A DNA stretch of 45,112 nucleotides from Saprospiraceae bacterium (GTDB lineage: Bacteria > Bacteroidota > Bacteroidia > Chitinophagales > Saprospiraceae). This document shows positions 15,549-23,163 of this stretch, in pieces; positions within the stretch are counted from its first letter, which is position 1, and the number at the start of each line of letters is the position of its first letter. The notes beneath the pieces were generated by a model that had not been told where the DNA came from, did not search any database, and was given only the letters and a program-made list of their open reading frames with translations. The stretch is from assembly GCA_016715105.1 (NCBI GenBank), contig JADKBO010000045.1, forward strand, positions 1-45,112. Reading direction: 5' to 3'. The translations under genes and the position numbers were made by a program.

Positions 15549-16676
15549 TTAGTTTAAGTTAAAAATCATATCCAATTGTTTTTTATTGGCTGATTTAGGC
15601 ATATTTTTCATTGCGAAGTTTCTTAGCCATATTCCAAACTTATTTTCAATATGTGCCATTTTTCCCACGGTCCAACTTGTATTTACAATCGTATGTGCTT
15701 TCTTTCGTCTTAAGTTCTCATATTCTGCAAAAGTATTTTGTATTTCAAGTCCACTGTCAAGCAATTTACCTAAAACATAAGCATCTTCAATGGCTTGACA
15801 AGCTCCTTGTCCCAAATTTGGCGTTGTGGCGTGTGCTGCATCTCCAATTAAGCAAACATTTTCGTCTTGCCATTTGTCAATTGGTTTTAGGTCAATGATG
15901 TCGCTTACTACTATTTGTTCTGTTTTAGTGGCTGAAATAATATTTAGAATATCAGAGTGAAATTCACTGAAAAATTCTATCAGATTCACGGTGCTTGGTT
16001 CTAAATTTTTTGAGTTTGCCAAAGCATACCAATACACTTTCTTAGCGCTTATTTTTACAAAACCAAAGCGTTTCCCTTTTCCCCAAGCTTCGTTTAGTTC
16101 ATTCTGATATTTTTGGAGCAAATTTATTTCACAAATTCCTCTCCAACAGATTTGATTTGGGTAACGCAATGTGCCTTTTTCAAATAGTTGATTTCTAACC
16201 ACCGATTTTATTCCGTCTGCACCAATTACAAGTCTACTTTCAAAAGTTGAGTTATCTTCAAAAGTTAGTTTAAACAATTCAGCTTTTTCAATTTTTGAAA
16301 GGCGTTTTGAAAGGTTTATGTTGTCAAAACCAATTTCATTAGCCAATATTTTTTGCAATTCTCCTCTATGAATGGCAATATTTGAAACATTATATTTTTG
16401 TTCATATTCTGAAAGACTGACTACTGAAAGCGATTTGAGCTGGCTGTCAGTAATTTTCATAAAGGAAATTTTATTGCCTGCGTTTTCAATGTTGGCCTGA
16501 ATGCCTAATTTTTGGAATACTTGCATTGCATTGTTTGCCAATATTATTCCTGCTCCAACAGGTTTTATTTCTGCTGAGCTTTCAAAAATGTTGACATTCA
16601 GTCCTCTCTGTTTGAGTATCAAGGCAGTTGTCAGTCCACCAATTCCTGCTCCAATTATGTTTATTGTTTCTGTCAT
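15549..16676 (-). CDS. FAD-dependent monooxygenase
   Basis: A 375-residue flavoprotein hydroxylase of the p-hydroxybenzoate-hydroxylase/TetX-like class. Motifs in order: Rossmann GxGxxG in INIIGAGIGGLTTALILK (residues 6-23), an Arg in the IHRGELQKIL segment, the RLVIGADGIKSVVR motif (about 146-160), and the second FAD motif CLIGDAAHATTPNLGQGACQAIEDA (about 276-300). It uses NAD(P)H and O2 to hydroxylate an aromatic or polycyclic substrate, which is not identifiable here. It heads a run of tightly packed genes down to 13809. A candidate promoter shared with 9.4 kb lies at 16756-16789. Confidence 0.88.
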   Translation of the reverse strand: MTETINIIGAGIGGLTTALILKQRGLNVNIFESSAEIKPVGAGIILANNAMQVFQKLGIQANIENAGNKISFMKITDSQLKSLSVVSLSEYEQKYNVSNIAIHRGELQKILANEIGFDNINLSKRLSKIEKAELFKLTFEDNSTFESRLVIGADGIKSVVRNQLFEKGTLRYPNQICWRGICEINLLQKYQNELNEAWGKGKRFGFVKISAKKVYWYALANSKNLEPSTVNLIEFFSEFHSDILNIISATKTEQIVVSDIIDLKPIDKWQDENVCLIGDAAHATTPNLGQGACQAIEDAYVLGKLLDSGLEIQNTFAEYENLRRKKAHTIVNTSWTVGKMAHIENKFGIWLRNFAMKNMPKSANKKQLDMIFNLN

Positions 16677-16755
16677 TTATTCTGTTGCTTCTTGTTGTGT
16701 GGTGTCTTGGTAAAATTTCTGCTTACGATTGTCTTTACGCCAAAGTGGCATATAT

Positions 16756-16789
16756 ATCACATACAAAACTACTAAATATTTATACATCA
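16756..16789 (-). promoter_or_regulatory. 34-bp upstream segment shared with 9411-9444, candidate promoter
   Basis: Same segment as at 9.41 kb, with 3 differences, about 80 bp upstream of the FAD monooxygenase start. On the minus strand it contains TAGTTTTG (TAnnTTTG). A TTG lies 16 bp before that box, close to the range expected for a -33 element. The shared sequence in front of unrelated genes may be a common promoter carried with cassette-like units. Confidence 0.4.
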
Positions 16790-16854
16790 ATATCATCAAA
16801 AGGGCTTTTTTAGAGGATTAAAGCTGATCTGTAATATGTGTTTAAATCTCCGTT

Positions 16855-17160
16855 ATCTATACGATTGATGGCCCAAGGTATTCTTGCCCAATCCGGATAT
16901 CAACTCCCGCATGAATTAAATGAGCGGTGAAGCTGTGTCATAATGTGTGGACAGTTGCGTCTGGTTAATCCCAGATTTAATCACAACAGCCTTCATCACC
17001 TTTTGCACACTTCTGCCGCTGTAATGTCCACCATCTTGACCGATAAATTGCTACTCCATGCCAAAAAGATTAATTACACTTACATTACGCGTTATCTTAT
17101 CTATACCCAAAATGAATTTGTCAATTATCCTTATGGCTGCCCTTGGACGGTCTTTTCTGA
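16855..17160 (-). pseudogene. Tyrosine recombinase (phage/integron-type integrase) remnant, C-terminal part
   Basis: Pieces of a tyrosine recombinase catalytic domain are readable on the minus strand in shifting frames: GQDGGHYSGRSVQKVMKAVV then IKSGINQ (the region before box II), HSFTAHLIHAGVDIRIGQEYLG in a second frame, and LGHQSYR in a third. The box II Arg codon has become a stop (TGA before CACAGC), and at least two small indels are present. The catalytic Tyr region is not found. The N-terminal half is absent. It is certainly dead. The remaining parts of the 550-bp spacer 16677-17226 hold only the shared upstream segment at 16756. Confidence 0.75.
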
Positions 17161-17226
17161 TTATAAGTGCTCATAAAAAGGATTGATTAGATGATATGAT
17201 TAGGAATACACTTTCTGCTTGAAACT

Positions 17227-18183
17227 TTATATTTGAGAAATTTGATAACCAATATATAAAAAGTAACAAAGCAAGAAAAAGATTCCTTCGATCTTAGTGA
17301 TCTTATTTTTTCCAAATACATAACAAGTGCCAAATAATAAAAGGCTGGCAATGATGCAGACATACATATCCAAATCTATAATGTTTCCCTTTGGCAATGG
17401 GGAAATTAATGCACTTGAACCTAAAATAAAGAATACATTAAAAATGTTGCTTCCAACTATATTTCCGACAGCAATATCAGAATTCTTCTTCAGTGTAGCT
17501 ACAACACTGGTAGCTAATTCTGGCAAAGAAGTGCCTGCAGCAACGATCGTTAAACCAACTAGTGCTTGACTCATCCCTAAACCAAGCGCTATGTTGACGG
17601 CATTATCAACGAAAACCTTTCCACCGACGACTAATAAAACCAGACCTATCACTATGAATATCAAAGATTTAGGTTTACTCATCGATTTAATGGTGAGGTT
17701 TTCATCTTCTTGACTATTTTTTGTAAGATTTATGAGATAATACATGAAGATCACAAAAAATGATAATAAAATTAACCCGTCTCCGAATGTTATAAGGTTT
17801 TCAGTTCCTTGAGAAAGCAATACGTCATTGACAAGTATGTACAAAACTATGGCTGCCAAAAGACTCAATGGTATTTCTTTCAACACGGTATTCTTCAATA
17901 CGGTGAGTGGAAGTATTATCGCTGTGATGCCAAGGATAAAAAAAATATTGAAAATATTGCTACCTACAACATTGCCAATTGCTATGTCTGTATTTCCAGT
18001 GTACGCTGCATATGCGCTAACGGTAAATTCAGGAGCTGATGTACCAAACGCAACTACTGTTAAGCCAATAACTATGTTTGGTATTTTATATGCCTTTGCC
18101 AACGAAGACGCTGCATCAACAAAAATACTGGCTCCGTAAATAACAAGTCCTAATCCAACTAGTAAAAGTAGAAAACTGATCAT
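17227..18183 (-). CDS. Calcium/sodium antiporter, YrbG-like (CaCA superfamily)
   Basis: A 318-residue, ten-helix antiporter. The two alpha repeats are clear: IGLTVVAFGTSAPEFTVS (about residues 38-55) with GNVVGSNIFNIFFILG (70-85), and VGLTIVAAGTSLPELATS (about 205-222) with GNIVGSNIFNVFFILG (about 238-253). The acidic residues in GTSxPE bind the cations. It exchanges Na+ for Ca2+ across the inner membrane. It is the first gene upstream of the recombinase remnant and has its own long upstream spacer; it looks like ordinary chromosome. Confidence 0.93.
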   Translation of the reverse strand: MISFLLLLVGLGLVIYGASIFVDAASSLAKAYKIPNIVIGLTVVAFGTSAPEFTVSAYAAYTGNTDIAIGNVVGSNIFNIFFILGITAIILPLTVLKNTVLKEIPLSLLAAIVLYILVNDVLLSQGTENLITFGDGLILLSFFVIFMYYLINLTKNSQEDENLTIKSMSKPKSLIFIVIGLVLLVVGGKVFVDNAVNIALGLGMSQALVGLTIVAAGTSLPELATSVVATLKKNSDIAVGNIVGSNIFNVFFILGSSALISPLPKGNIIDLDMYVCIIASLLLFGTCYVFGKNKITKIEGIFFLLCYFLYIGYQISQI

Positions 18184-18615
18184 AATTTGAATATTTGGTA
18201 ATGTATTTGGATAGATGGTTGTTCAAAAATAAAAAATGATAACATCCCGTGGTATAATTTTGTAAATTAATTTCATTGTTTTGGTAATTAAATGACTCCA
18301 AAAACAAGGATTATTGAAAAATGGTTATGATAAAAGTAATTCCTATCTTTTGTATAAGCCCAAACTTCAAGTCGTATGATTAATACTAGATTAAATGAAT
18401 ACTACTTCTTTTTCAACAACAAGAATATTAATTCTATGTTCTTATAGAAAGTTGATATAAATGAAAATTTACTGAAAACTACCTTCTACACATATTTTTC
18501 AAATTGCTACAGTTATTAGAAATAGATCTTCTTTTTAAAAAGCAATATGATACAATGTCGCAAATAGCAGTTTTCATTGTCGTTTTTACCCAACAAAGCT
18601 CCCCAATATTGGTGT
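18184..18615. other. Intergenic region without recognisable genes
   Basis: An AT-rich spacer between divergent genes (the antiporter on minus and the VOC gene on plus). It should contain the antiporter promoter. No coding similarity, repeat or RNA gene was recognised; short open frames on the minus strand here have no plausible protein character. Confidence 0.5.
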
Positions 18616-18623
18616 TATCTTTG
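18616..18623 (+). promoter_or_regulatory. Promoter -7 element for the VOC gene
   Basis: TATCTTTG fits the Bacteroidota sigma-A -7 consensus TAnnTTTG exactly and lies 27 bp before the start codon of the plus-strand VOC gene. The -33 box is weak. An AAAAGAG stretch before the ATG would serve as the leader's ribosome site. Confidence 0.5.
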
Positions 18624-18649
18624 TGTGATAACAATTAAAAGAGCAATCA

Positions 18650-18976
18650 ATGAAATCAGTAGAGATTATAATGATACCAGTGAAGGACAGGCAAAAGGCC
18701 AAGGAGTTTTACTTGAGTCTTGGGTTTGAGCTACTGGTTGAGGCACCTGCACACCATGGCGAAACTTGGATACAATTGGGCCTTCCGGGAAGCGATACAA
18801 CCATTTCACTTGCAAGTTTTCAAGGCATCATTTATGAAACCGACGACATTGAAAGTAAAATCTTGGACTTTAAAAATAAAGGAATAGACGTAGGTAAAAT
18901 CGATGAGACCCCTTGGGGAAAGTTTGCCTGGTTCAAAGATTTGGACGGGAACAGCTTGTGTTTGCACGAAAAGTAG
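18650..18976 (+). CDS. VOC family (glyoxalase/bleomycin-resistance-like) protein
   Basis: A 108-residue single-module VOC protein: MKSVEIIMIPVKDRQKAKEFYLSLGFELL at the N-terminus, and WGKFAWFKDLDGNSLCLHE at the C-terminus, with the family's closing D-x-D-G-N and terminal Glu as a possible metal ligand. It may bind or modify a small hydrophobic compound; the substrate is unknown. It is the only plus-strand gene that is not a transposase, and it has its own promoter and a hairpin terminator, so it is an independent unit. Confidence 0.88.
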   Translation: MKSVEIIMIPVKDRQKAKEFYLSLGFELLVEAPAHHGETWIQLGLPGSDTTISLASFQGIIYETDDIESKILDFKNKGIDVGKIDETPWGKFAWFKDLDGNSLCLHEK

Positions 18977-18999
18977 TCAGCGTGCTACTTTGTTTTTCG
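18971..18999 (+). terminator. Intrinsic terminator after the VOC gene
   Basis: A perfect 6-bp stem, AAGTAG (18971-18976) with CTACTT (18985-18990), with an 8-nt loop, is followed by TGTTTTT. The stem overlaps the VOC stop codon. Confidence 0.6.
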
Positions 19000-19185
19000 A
19001 GTTAAGCACCTATTGTAATCAACTTTTAAGATATATTTTTCTATGATCATTGACAATTTAATTCCAAATACACACAACGAATTTTAGGATACAATAAGTT
19101 ATTTCCAATCTCATGACTATGTTATAGTCATAAGTTCGGTGTAAAAAATGAAAATGGAAAATAGAGAACTACTTGGATTATGAAC

Positions 19186-20208
19186 TTATTTACTTTTAAA
19201 GTCCGTAATTGTCTTACCATCATAACGAAAAACCCCACTTTTTGATCCAAGCGCCCCAAACCAAATACTTCCATCGTTAGCTTCCAAAATCCCTAAAAAA
19301 GCTGGACTTCCTGAAATTATTTCTGTTGGCGTAGTATTTTTATTGTACAAGGAATTGGCTTCATATCGAGATAGTGCCCAGACATTCTGATTTATTGCAC
19401 CAGTAGTCCAGATGTTTCCTTTTTTATCTTGGATGATGGCATAAGCTCCCCTTTCCGATACCTTTGTATAGGACATTCCGTCATAGCGCCAAAGACCATC
19501 AACGTCTCCAAACCAAATGTTTCCTTTATGATCTTCCATTATTGACCAAACGTTGTTAAAAGCATTACCACTATCGTTTTTTAAAGTGGTAAATGTTTTT
19601 CCATCATAAAAACAAGGTTCGCCCCTTGTACCAAACCATAATTTCCCGGTTTTATCTTCCATGATGGTAGTAAGATCATTATTGGAAAGTCCTTCTTTGG
19701 TTGTAAAATTTCGAAAAGATTTTCCATCGTATCGGCTTGCTCCACCTCCTGTTGCGAACCAAATATACCCAGCCTTATCTTCAAAAATTTTTCCAACCCT
19801 ATTATTGGCAAGTCCATCCTTGGTCGTAAAATGTTGAATGGATTTCCTGTCTGCATTGAGTGGAGCTGAAGGGTAAAAATAAACGCCCGAATCTCTGGTT
19901 GCGAACCAAAGATTTCCTTTCCTATCTTCCAGCACATCCCAGAAACTTGGCGATTGTATGTTACTTGTGATATTTGTAAAGGTCTTTCCATTGTATCGAA
20001 AAACACCATTCCAAGAAGCGACCAAAATATCTCCATTTCTTGCTTGTCTTACATTCCGAACCATACTGTTAGGTACCGGTGAAGTGACTGTGTCTTTGGT
20101 TTCTGGCTTGATTTTATCTTCTGAGGTGTTTATTTGGTTTTGTCCCATGCAGGAAGAGAGCAAAACAGACATCAAAAACAAAGTATAGACTAGAAAGTAT
20201 TTTATCAT
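19186..20208 (-). CDS. Beta-propeller lipoprotein (two-component-regulator propeller repeats)
   Basis: A 340-residue lipoprotein (signal peptide ending SVLLSSC, Cys20) followed by a linker and about seven propeller repeats of the kind found in hybrid two-component sensors. The recurring pattern is GNLWFATRDSGVYFY, GYIWFATGGGASRYDG, GKLWFGTRGEPCFYDG, GNIWFGDVDGLWRYDG and so on, each about 45 residues. No kinase or response-regulator domain is present, so it is a standalone propeller, presumably a binding module in the envelope. The upstream spacer (20209-20495) shows nothing recognisable. Confidence 0.85.
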   Translation of the reverse strand: MIKYFLVYTLFLMSVLLSSCMGQNQINTSEDKIKPETKDTVTSPVPNSMVRNVRQARNGDILVASWNGVFRYNGKTFTNITSNIQSPSFWDVLEDRKGNLWFATRDSGVYFYPSAPLNADRKSIQHFTTKDGLANNRVGKIFEDKAGYIWFATGGGASRYDGKSFRNFTTKEGLSNNDLTTIMEDKTGKLWFGTRGEPCFYDGKTFTTLKNDSGNAFNNVWSIMEDHKGNIWFGDVDGLWRYDGMSYTKVSERGAYAIIQDKKGNIWTTGAINQNVWALSRYEANSLYNKNTTPTEIISGSPAFLGILEANDGSIWFGALGSKSGVFRYDGKTITDFKSK

Positions 20209-20495
20209 GGCAAAGAGTTGAACTTTAAAAAATTAAAAAACCTGAACATCCATGAATAAATCATTTAAACCAATCATGAATACATTCGCACCAAACTCAT
20301 TTAAGAATTTAGCCAAAAGTATATTCAAATACTTAGATGGAAAGTAAACTTGGTGTAAAAAAGTTGTAAATGGATGTAAAATTTGTGAGGTTGTTTTGAT
20401 TTATTATCGAGCAACAAAGTTTTATAAAAGTAATTGTATCTACGATAGCCTTCAATCCTACACCATCCTTTGCACATTAATGTTAGCAAAGTAAT

Positions 20496-21299
20496 CTACA
20501 AATAAACTATCATTTCAAAATAATCTGAATGAATTGAAAAAGATGGAGTGGGTAATTTGCCTATTAATTTCTTATCAAAATGGTTTGTCAGTTCATCATA
20601 ATTTGACACAAGTTGAAAAAACTCATTGTATTTATGATAAACTGCAATTGGTTGTTTGGAGGTAAAAGAAAGTCCCATTTTACCGTCGGGTAATTGTACT
20701 TTTTCTGGGTCTGAAAACGCTTTTTGTGAGGCGTGATCCAGAATGGCCAAATTTTCAAGTTGGGATAGTTGTTCACCTACAATGATGTACTTCCAGTGTT
20801 TAGAATTGTTTAAAAAGCAAATTTGAAATGTTTCTTTTAGGTGCTCATCACACCATATGTCAATATGACCAATATGATTCAACGGATCGAGCGACGGTTT
20901 GATATCGCTTTCAGAAACATATTCAGAAGCGTGTAAAAGATCTGATTTTCTATAATCTTGCTGATTGTCATCAAAATTGCTCAACCAAATTGCTTTCTTT
21001 CTAAAGTCTGCAGCCAGGTATGCCGTGTATGTATAAAATAATGGGTCAGTAATTTGTAATGTAAAGTCTAATGTAAATCCATTTTTTAGCACAGCCTCTC
21101 TTGAGCGAGTAGTGCCATTAAAGGCAGTGTCAAAGATAATCATGAAACCATCAACGTTGGGTTTTAGGACTAAGCCAAATTCAGAAAGGATCAACCTACA
21201 TTCTTTAGTCGGTAAAATGTTGAATCCGGTGAATGGCAAGTCGCCAAAGTAATGATGTTTGATGTTCACTCGAAATAATAAATCAAAAGTGGATGCCAT
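20496..21299 (-). CDS. Hypothetical protein, 267 residues
   Basis: Not recognised with certainty. A soluble beta-rich protein starting MASTFDLLFRVNIKHHYFGDLPF, then FNILPTKECRLILSEFGLVLKPNVDGFMIIFD. The opening resembles small accessory proteins that I have seen in contractile-injection-type clusters, but no such cluster is present here, so I do not assign it. It has no signal peptide or membrane segment. The C-terminal segment SFSIHSDYFEMIVYL is likely a closing strand. It is flanked by non-coding spacers on both sides and appears monocistronic. Confidence 0.6.
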   Translation of the reverse strand: MASTFDLLFRVNIKHHYFGDLPFTGFNILPTKECRLILSEFGLVLKPNVDGFMIIFDTAFNGTTRSREAVLKNGFTLDFTLQITDPLFYTYTAYLAADFRKKAIWLSNFDDNQQDYRKSDLLHASEYVSESDIKPSLDPLNHIGHIDIWCDEHLKETFQICFLNNSKHWKYIIVGEQLSQLENLAILDHASQKAFSDPEKVQLPDGKMGLSFTSKQPIAVYHKYNEFFQLVSNYDELTNHFDKKLIGKLPTPSFSIHSDYFEMIVYL

Positions 21300-21544
21300 G
21301 TTTAGTAAGCGTATTTAATTGATTACGATTGGTCAAAAGGTTTTGAGGCCTTTAAAATATGAATTTTTTAGTATTAGTTTAAATTGATAATGAGCATATT
21401 GAATACAAGTAGTAATGTTTGCGTTTTGTAACGTTGATTGTGAAGCAGCCGGTTTATGTTTTAGAATGAATAATTTAGCAGTATGGAAAAGTGAAGTAAG
21501 CGCTAGAGAGGGTAGGGCGGGGCAATAATTCATACCATATTACC

Positions 21545-21620
21545 ACTGAAATTGCACGCAAGATGCCTTCCTGCAATTTTGGTGGGAACCCAGCTTTACA
21601 CGCGACTCTGGGAAAGTGAA
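21545..21620 (-). repeat. Structured, GC-richer spacer (attC-like or small RNA)
   Basis: Within the 341-bp spacer 21300-21640 this block can form two hairpins on the minus strand: CCCAG paired with CTGGG, and AAATTGCA paired with TGCAATTT, the latter extended by CCCACC against GTGG. It is more GC-rich than the flanking spacer. It may be another cassette-boundary palindrome. An open frame over 21333-21533 exists but reads as non-coding sequence. Confidence 0.35.
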
Positions 21621-21640
21621 GTTGTTTTGTATTGGTCAAA

Positions 21641-21889
21641 CTAAAATGGCTGATTTTCTAAAACTTTATTGGAGATTAAAAAAACAATAAGTAATAATAT
21701 TGGAATCACTATACACAAAACAATTAAGAATGCTTTTACATTTGGTTTTCTACTATTTTTTGAAATTAATTTTTTGGTGGAAAAGAATAATGCCAAAAAA
21801 ATAATTAAAAATGCTAAGTAGGATAGCCAATGGATATCTAAAAAGAAATTCAAAAACTTTTTGAGAAAGTAAATAATTCGGTCAATCAT
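21641..21889 (-). CDS. Small two-helix membrane protein
   Basis: An 82-residue protein with hydrophobic segments near residues 20-38 (LSYLAFLIIFLALFFSTKK) and 53-72 (FLIVLCIVIPILLLIVFLI). The N-terminus is basic. No family recognised. It is probably real because the composition is that of an inner-membrane protein and the start ATG is clean, but small AT-rich membrane frames can also arise by chance. Confidence 0.5.
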   Translation of the reverse strand: MIDRIIYFLKKFLNFFLDIHWLSYLAFLIIFLALFFSTKKLISKNSRKPNVKAFLIVLCIVIPILLLIVFLISNKVLENQPF

Positions 21890-21949
21890 TATACTGCCTT
21901 TTATAAAAGGTTACCTGCGGACAGTTTGTCGATTATGCACTTTGAAACT

Positions 21950-22095
21950 TTACTTATTACGTTTTATTTTTTCAGGATTCTGGCTAGCATGAAAAATATC
22001 AATAATTCTTACTTGATTCAAATTCATTACAGGTGAATTTCATCCAATTGATCAGATGCAAATTTAGACCAAAGTACTTCAAACTCATTTTTCAT
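21950..22095 (-). pseudogene. RelE/ParE-type toxin with internal deletion
   Basis: The start (22095) overlaps the antitoxin gene by 11 bp, as in intact relBE-like operons. The first 20 codons (MKNEFEVLWSKFASDQLDEI) match the N-terminus of RelE/ParE toxins; a stop follows at 22027. The family's C-terminal end reappears at once as VRIIDIFHASQNPEKIKRNK, so the central 50 or so residues with the RNA-cleaving core are missing. The toxin cannot be active. Confidence 0.6.
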
Positions 22096-22225
22096 ATTTT
22101 GCCAGCAGGTCTTCTGCTTTTACAAAGTCGCCATTTTCAAAATCCTTTTCTGATTTATCTATTCTAGTATTTAATTCACTAATAGTCATTGGTTTAAGAT
22201 TTTGTGTGATTATGTATTTTAACAT
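22085..22225 (-). CDS. Antitoxin of a RelBE/ParDE-like module, orphaned
   Basis: A 46-residue protein, MLKYIITQNLKPMTISELN then TRIDKSEKDFENGDFVKAED and LLAKYEK. The pattern (MTxxELNxRIDKSxxDxxxGxxxxxxxLLxKxxK) is typical of small Bacteroidota antitoxins paired with RelE/ParE toxins. An inner ATG (22189) may be the real start. The adjoining toxin gene has lost its core, leaving an orphan antitoxin. It probably represses its own promoter, as such antitoxins do; the spacer upstream carries repeat R1. Confidence 0.55.
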   Translation of the reverse strand: MLKYIITQNLKPMTISELNTRIDKSEKDFENGDFVKAEDLLAKYEK

Positions 22226-22389
22226 AGGATATTTCTTTAAAGATAAGGCTTTGAATTCAAATTGTCAATATTCTTTATTATTGTATATTTTAATATATTT
22301 ATTAAGAATTGATAATCAAATCATTAGAGGGTCATATTGCCAGGGGTAAAATTTTAGCAAATGCGACACTTGCCCAAATTACACTCATC

Positions 22390-22552
22390 TGATTATAATC
22401 AAAATATCCGTCCATAACCGTTTAAATCCCCTAAACAAAAACTTTCGTTATTTTACGTTTATAGCCGTTTAAAGACAGATTTGAGCTGACAGGTATCACT
22501 TGCTTTTCCAAATATAAGATTAGCTACTCATACTTTCTATGGTTTGCTGCTA
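22390..22552 (-). repeat. R element copy 1
   Basis: One of four similar ~160-bp blocks (others at 26585, 29545, 44280) in one orientation. Shared features on the minus strand: CAAACCATAGAAAGTATGAG at the start, a TATATTTG box (complement at 22509-22516), then a long leader with ACGTTTA-like repeats and the GGCTATAAACG/CGGTTATGGAC stem. It starts 6 bp after the DUF3806 stop and lies about 165 bp before the antitoxin start. Confidence 0.85.
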
Positions 22553-22557
22553 GTATT

Positions 22558-23055
22558 TCATCCAATTATATCAGCTGCCTTTTCTGTTACAATGGCTAAA
22601 AGGCCAAAGTCTCGATTATTGAAAGCTTTTAAAGTTGAATTAAAGGGGAAAATAGTTGTGTCGTTGTTTTTATGGTATAATCCAATTTCAGTTCCAAATT
22701 CATTGGTAATAACATGCCATTCCATGTTCAGTTTTTCATTAAGAAAATTTCCCCATGCCGCAGCTAAAGCACTTGAGTACATATTAACATCAATTTCAAA
22801 CCTGTTTTCTAAATCATTGTCAAACCAAGCTTGTATTGCCTGGCCTAATGCATGAGGGTGGAAGGCATGATTTTGGTTGTCAATTCCAAGGTCTTTCAAT
22901 AGTTCTCCTGCCAGCCCGATGTTGTTTTTAATATATTCAACTTCATTATCGTTCAGAGATTCAAGAATTAATTTTGTTGGCAATGGTTGAGAAGTAGATT
23001 TTTCAAGATACTCAATACCTTCTTTGCCAAAGATTTTCTTTAAAAATGATTTCAT
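22558..23055 (-). CDS. DUF3806 domain protein
   Basis: A 165-residue cytosolic protein. The DUF3806 core occupies the C-terminal two thirds: IQAWFDNDLENRFEID, ALAAAWGNFLNEKLNMEWHVITNEFGTEIGLYH, then TTIFPFNSTLKAFNNRDFGLL. The N-terminal 40 residues are a basic helix. Function is unknown; in other bacteria DUF3806 proteins are encoded near toxins or secretion genes. R1 follows the stop codon by 6 bp. Upstream a GGTTAGCCAT hairpin separates it from the HEAT-like gene. Confidence 0.8.
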   Translation of the reverse strand: MKSFLKKIFGKEGIEYLEKSTSQPLPTKLILESLNDNEVEYIKNNIGLAGELLKDLGIDNQNHAFHPHALGQAIQAWFDNDLENRFEIDVNMYSSALAAAWGNFLNEKLNMEWHVITNEFGTEIGLYHKNNDTTIFPFNSTLKAFNNRDFGLLAIVTEKAADIIG

Positions 23056-23105
23056 TCGTTTACTTCTTTTAATTTTTAATTGGTCACTTTATATGAATAG
23101 GTGTC

Positions 23106-23126
23106 AGCCATTCCTTAAAGATGGCT
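23106..23126 (-). terminator. Hairpin between the HEAT-like and DUF3806 genes
   Basis: Perfect inverted repeat AGCCAT (23106-23111) and ATGGCT (23121-23126) with a 9-nt loop, on the minus strand GGTTAGCCAT-loop-ATGGCTGACACC. No poly-T tail follows, so a terminator function is uncertain; a cassette-boundary palindrome is the alternative. Confidence 0.35.
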
Positions 23127-23163
23127 AACCAGCTCATTGCTTGTTAAAAGCTTCTTTAATTAC

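Noticed and set aside
16943..17176. 77-codon open frame on the plus strand
   Set aside because: It lies opposite the recombinase remnant, whose minus-strand reading has recognisable motifs; the plus-strand peptide has none.
18184..18615. Possible small RNA in the divergent spacer
   Set aside because: No hairpin with a terminator, no conserved RNA motif and no promoter pair beyond the VOC gene's own.
20496..21299. Contractile-injection-system component
   Set aside because: The similarity is only a vague impression and no sheath, tube, baseplate or spike genes are nearby.
21333..21533. 66-codon minus-strand frame
   Set aside because: Its composition is that of spacer DNA, with no start-site context or recognisable pattern; treated as non-coding.
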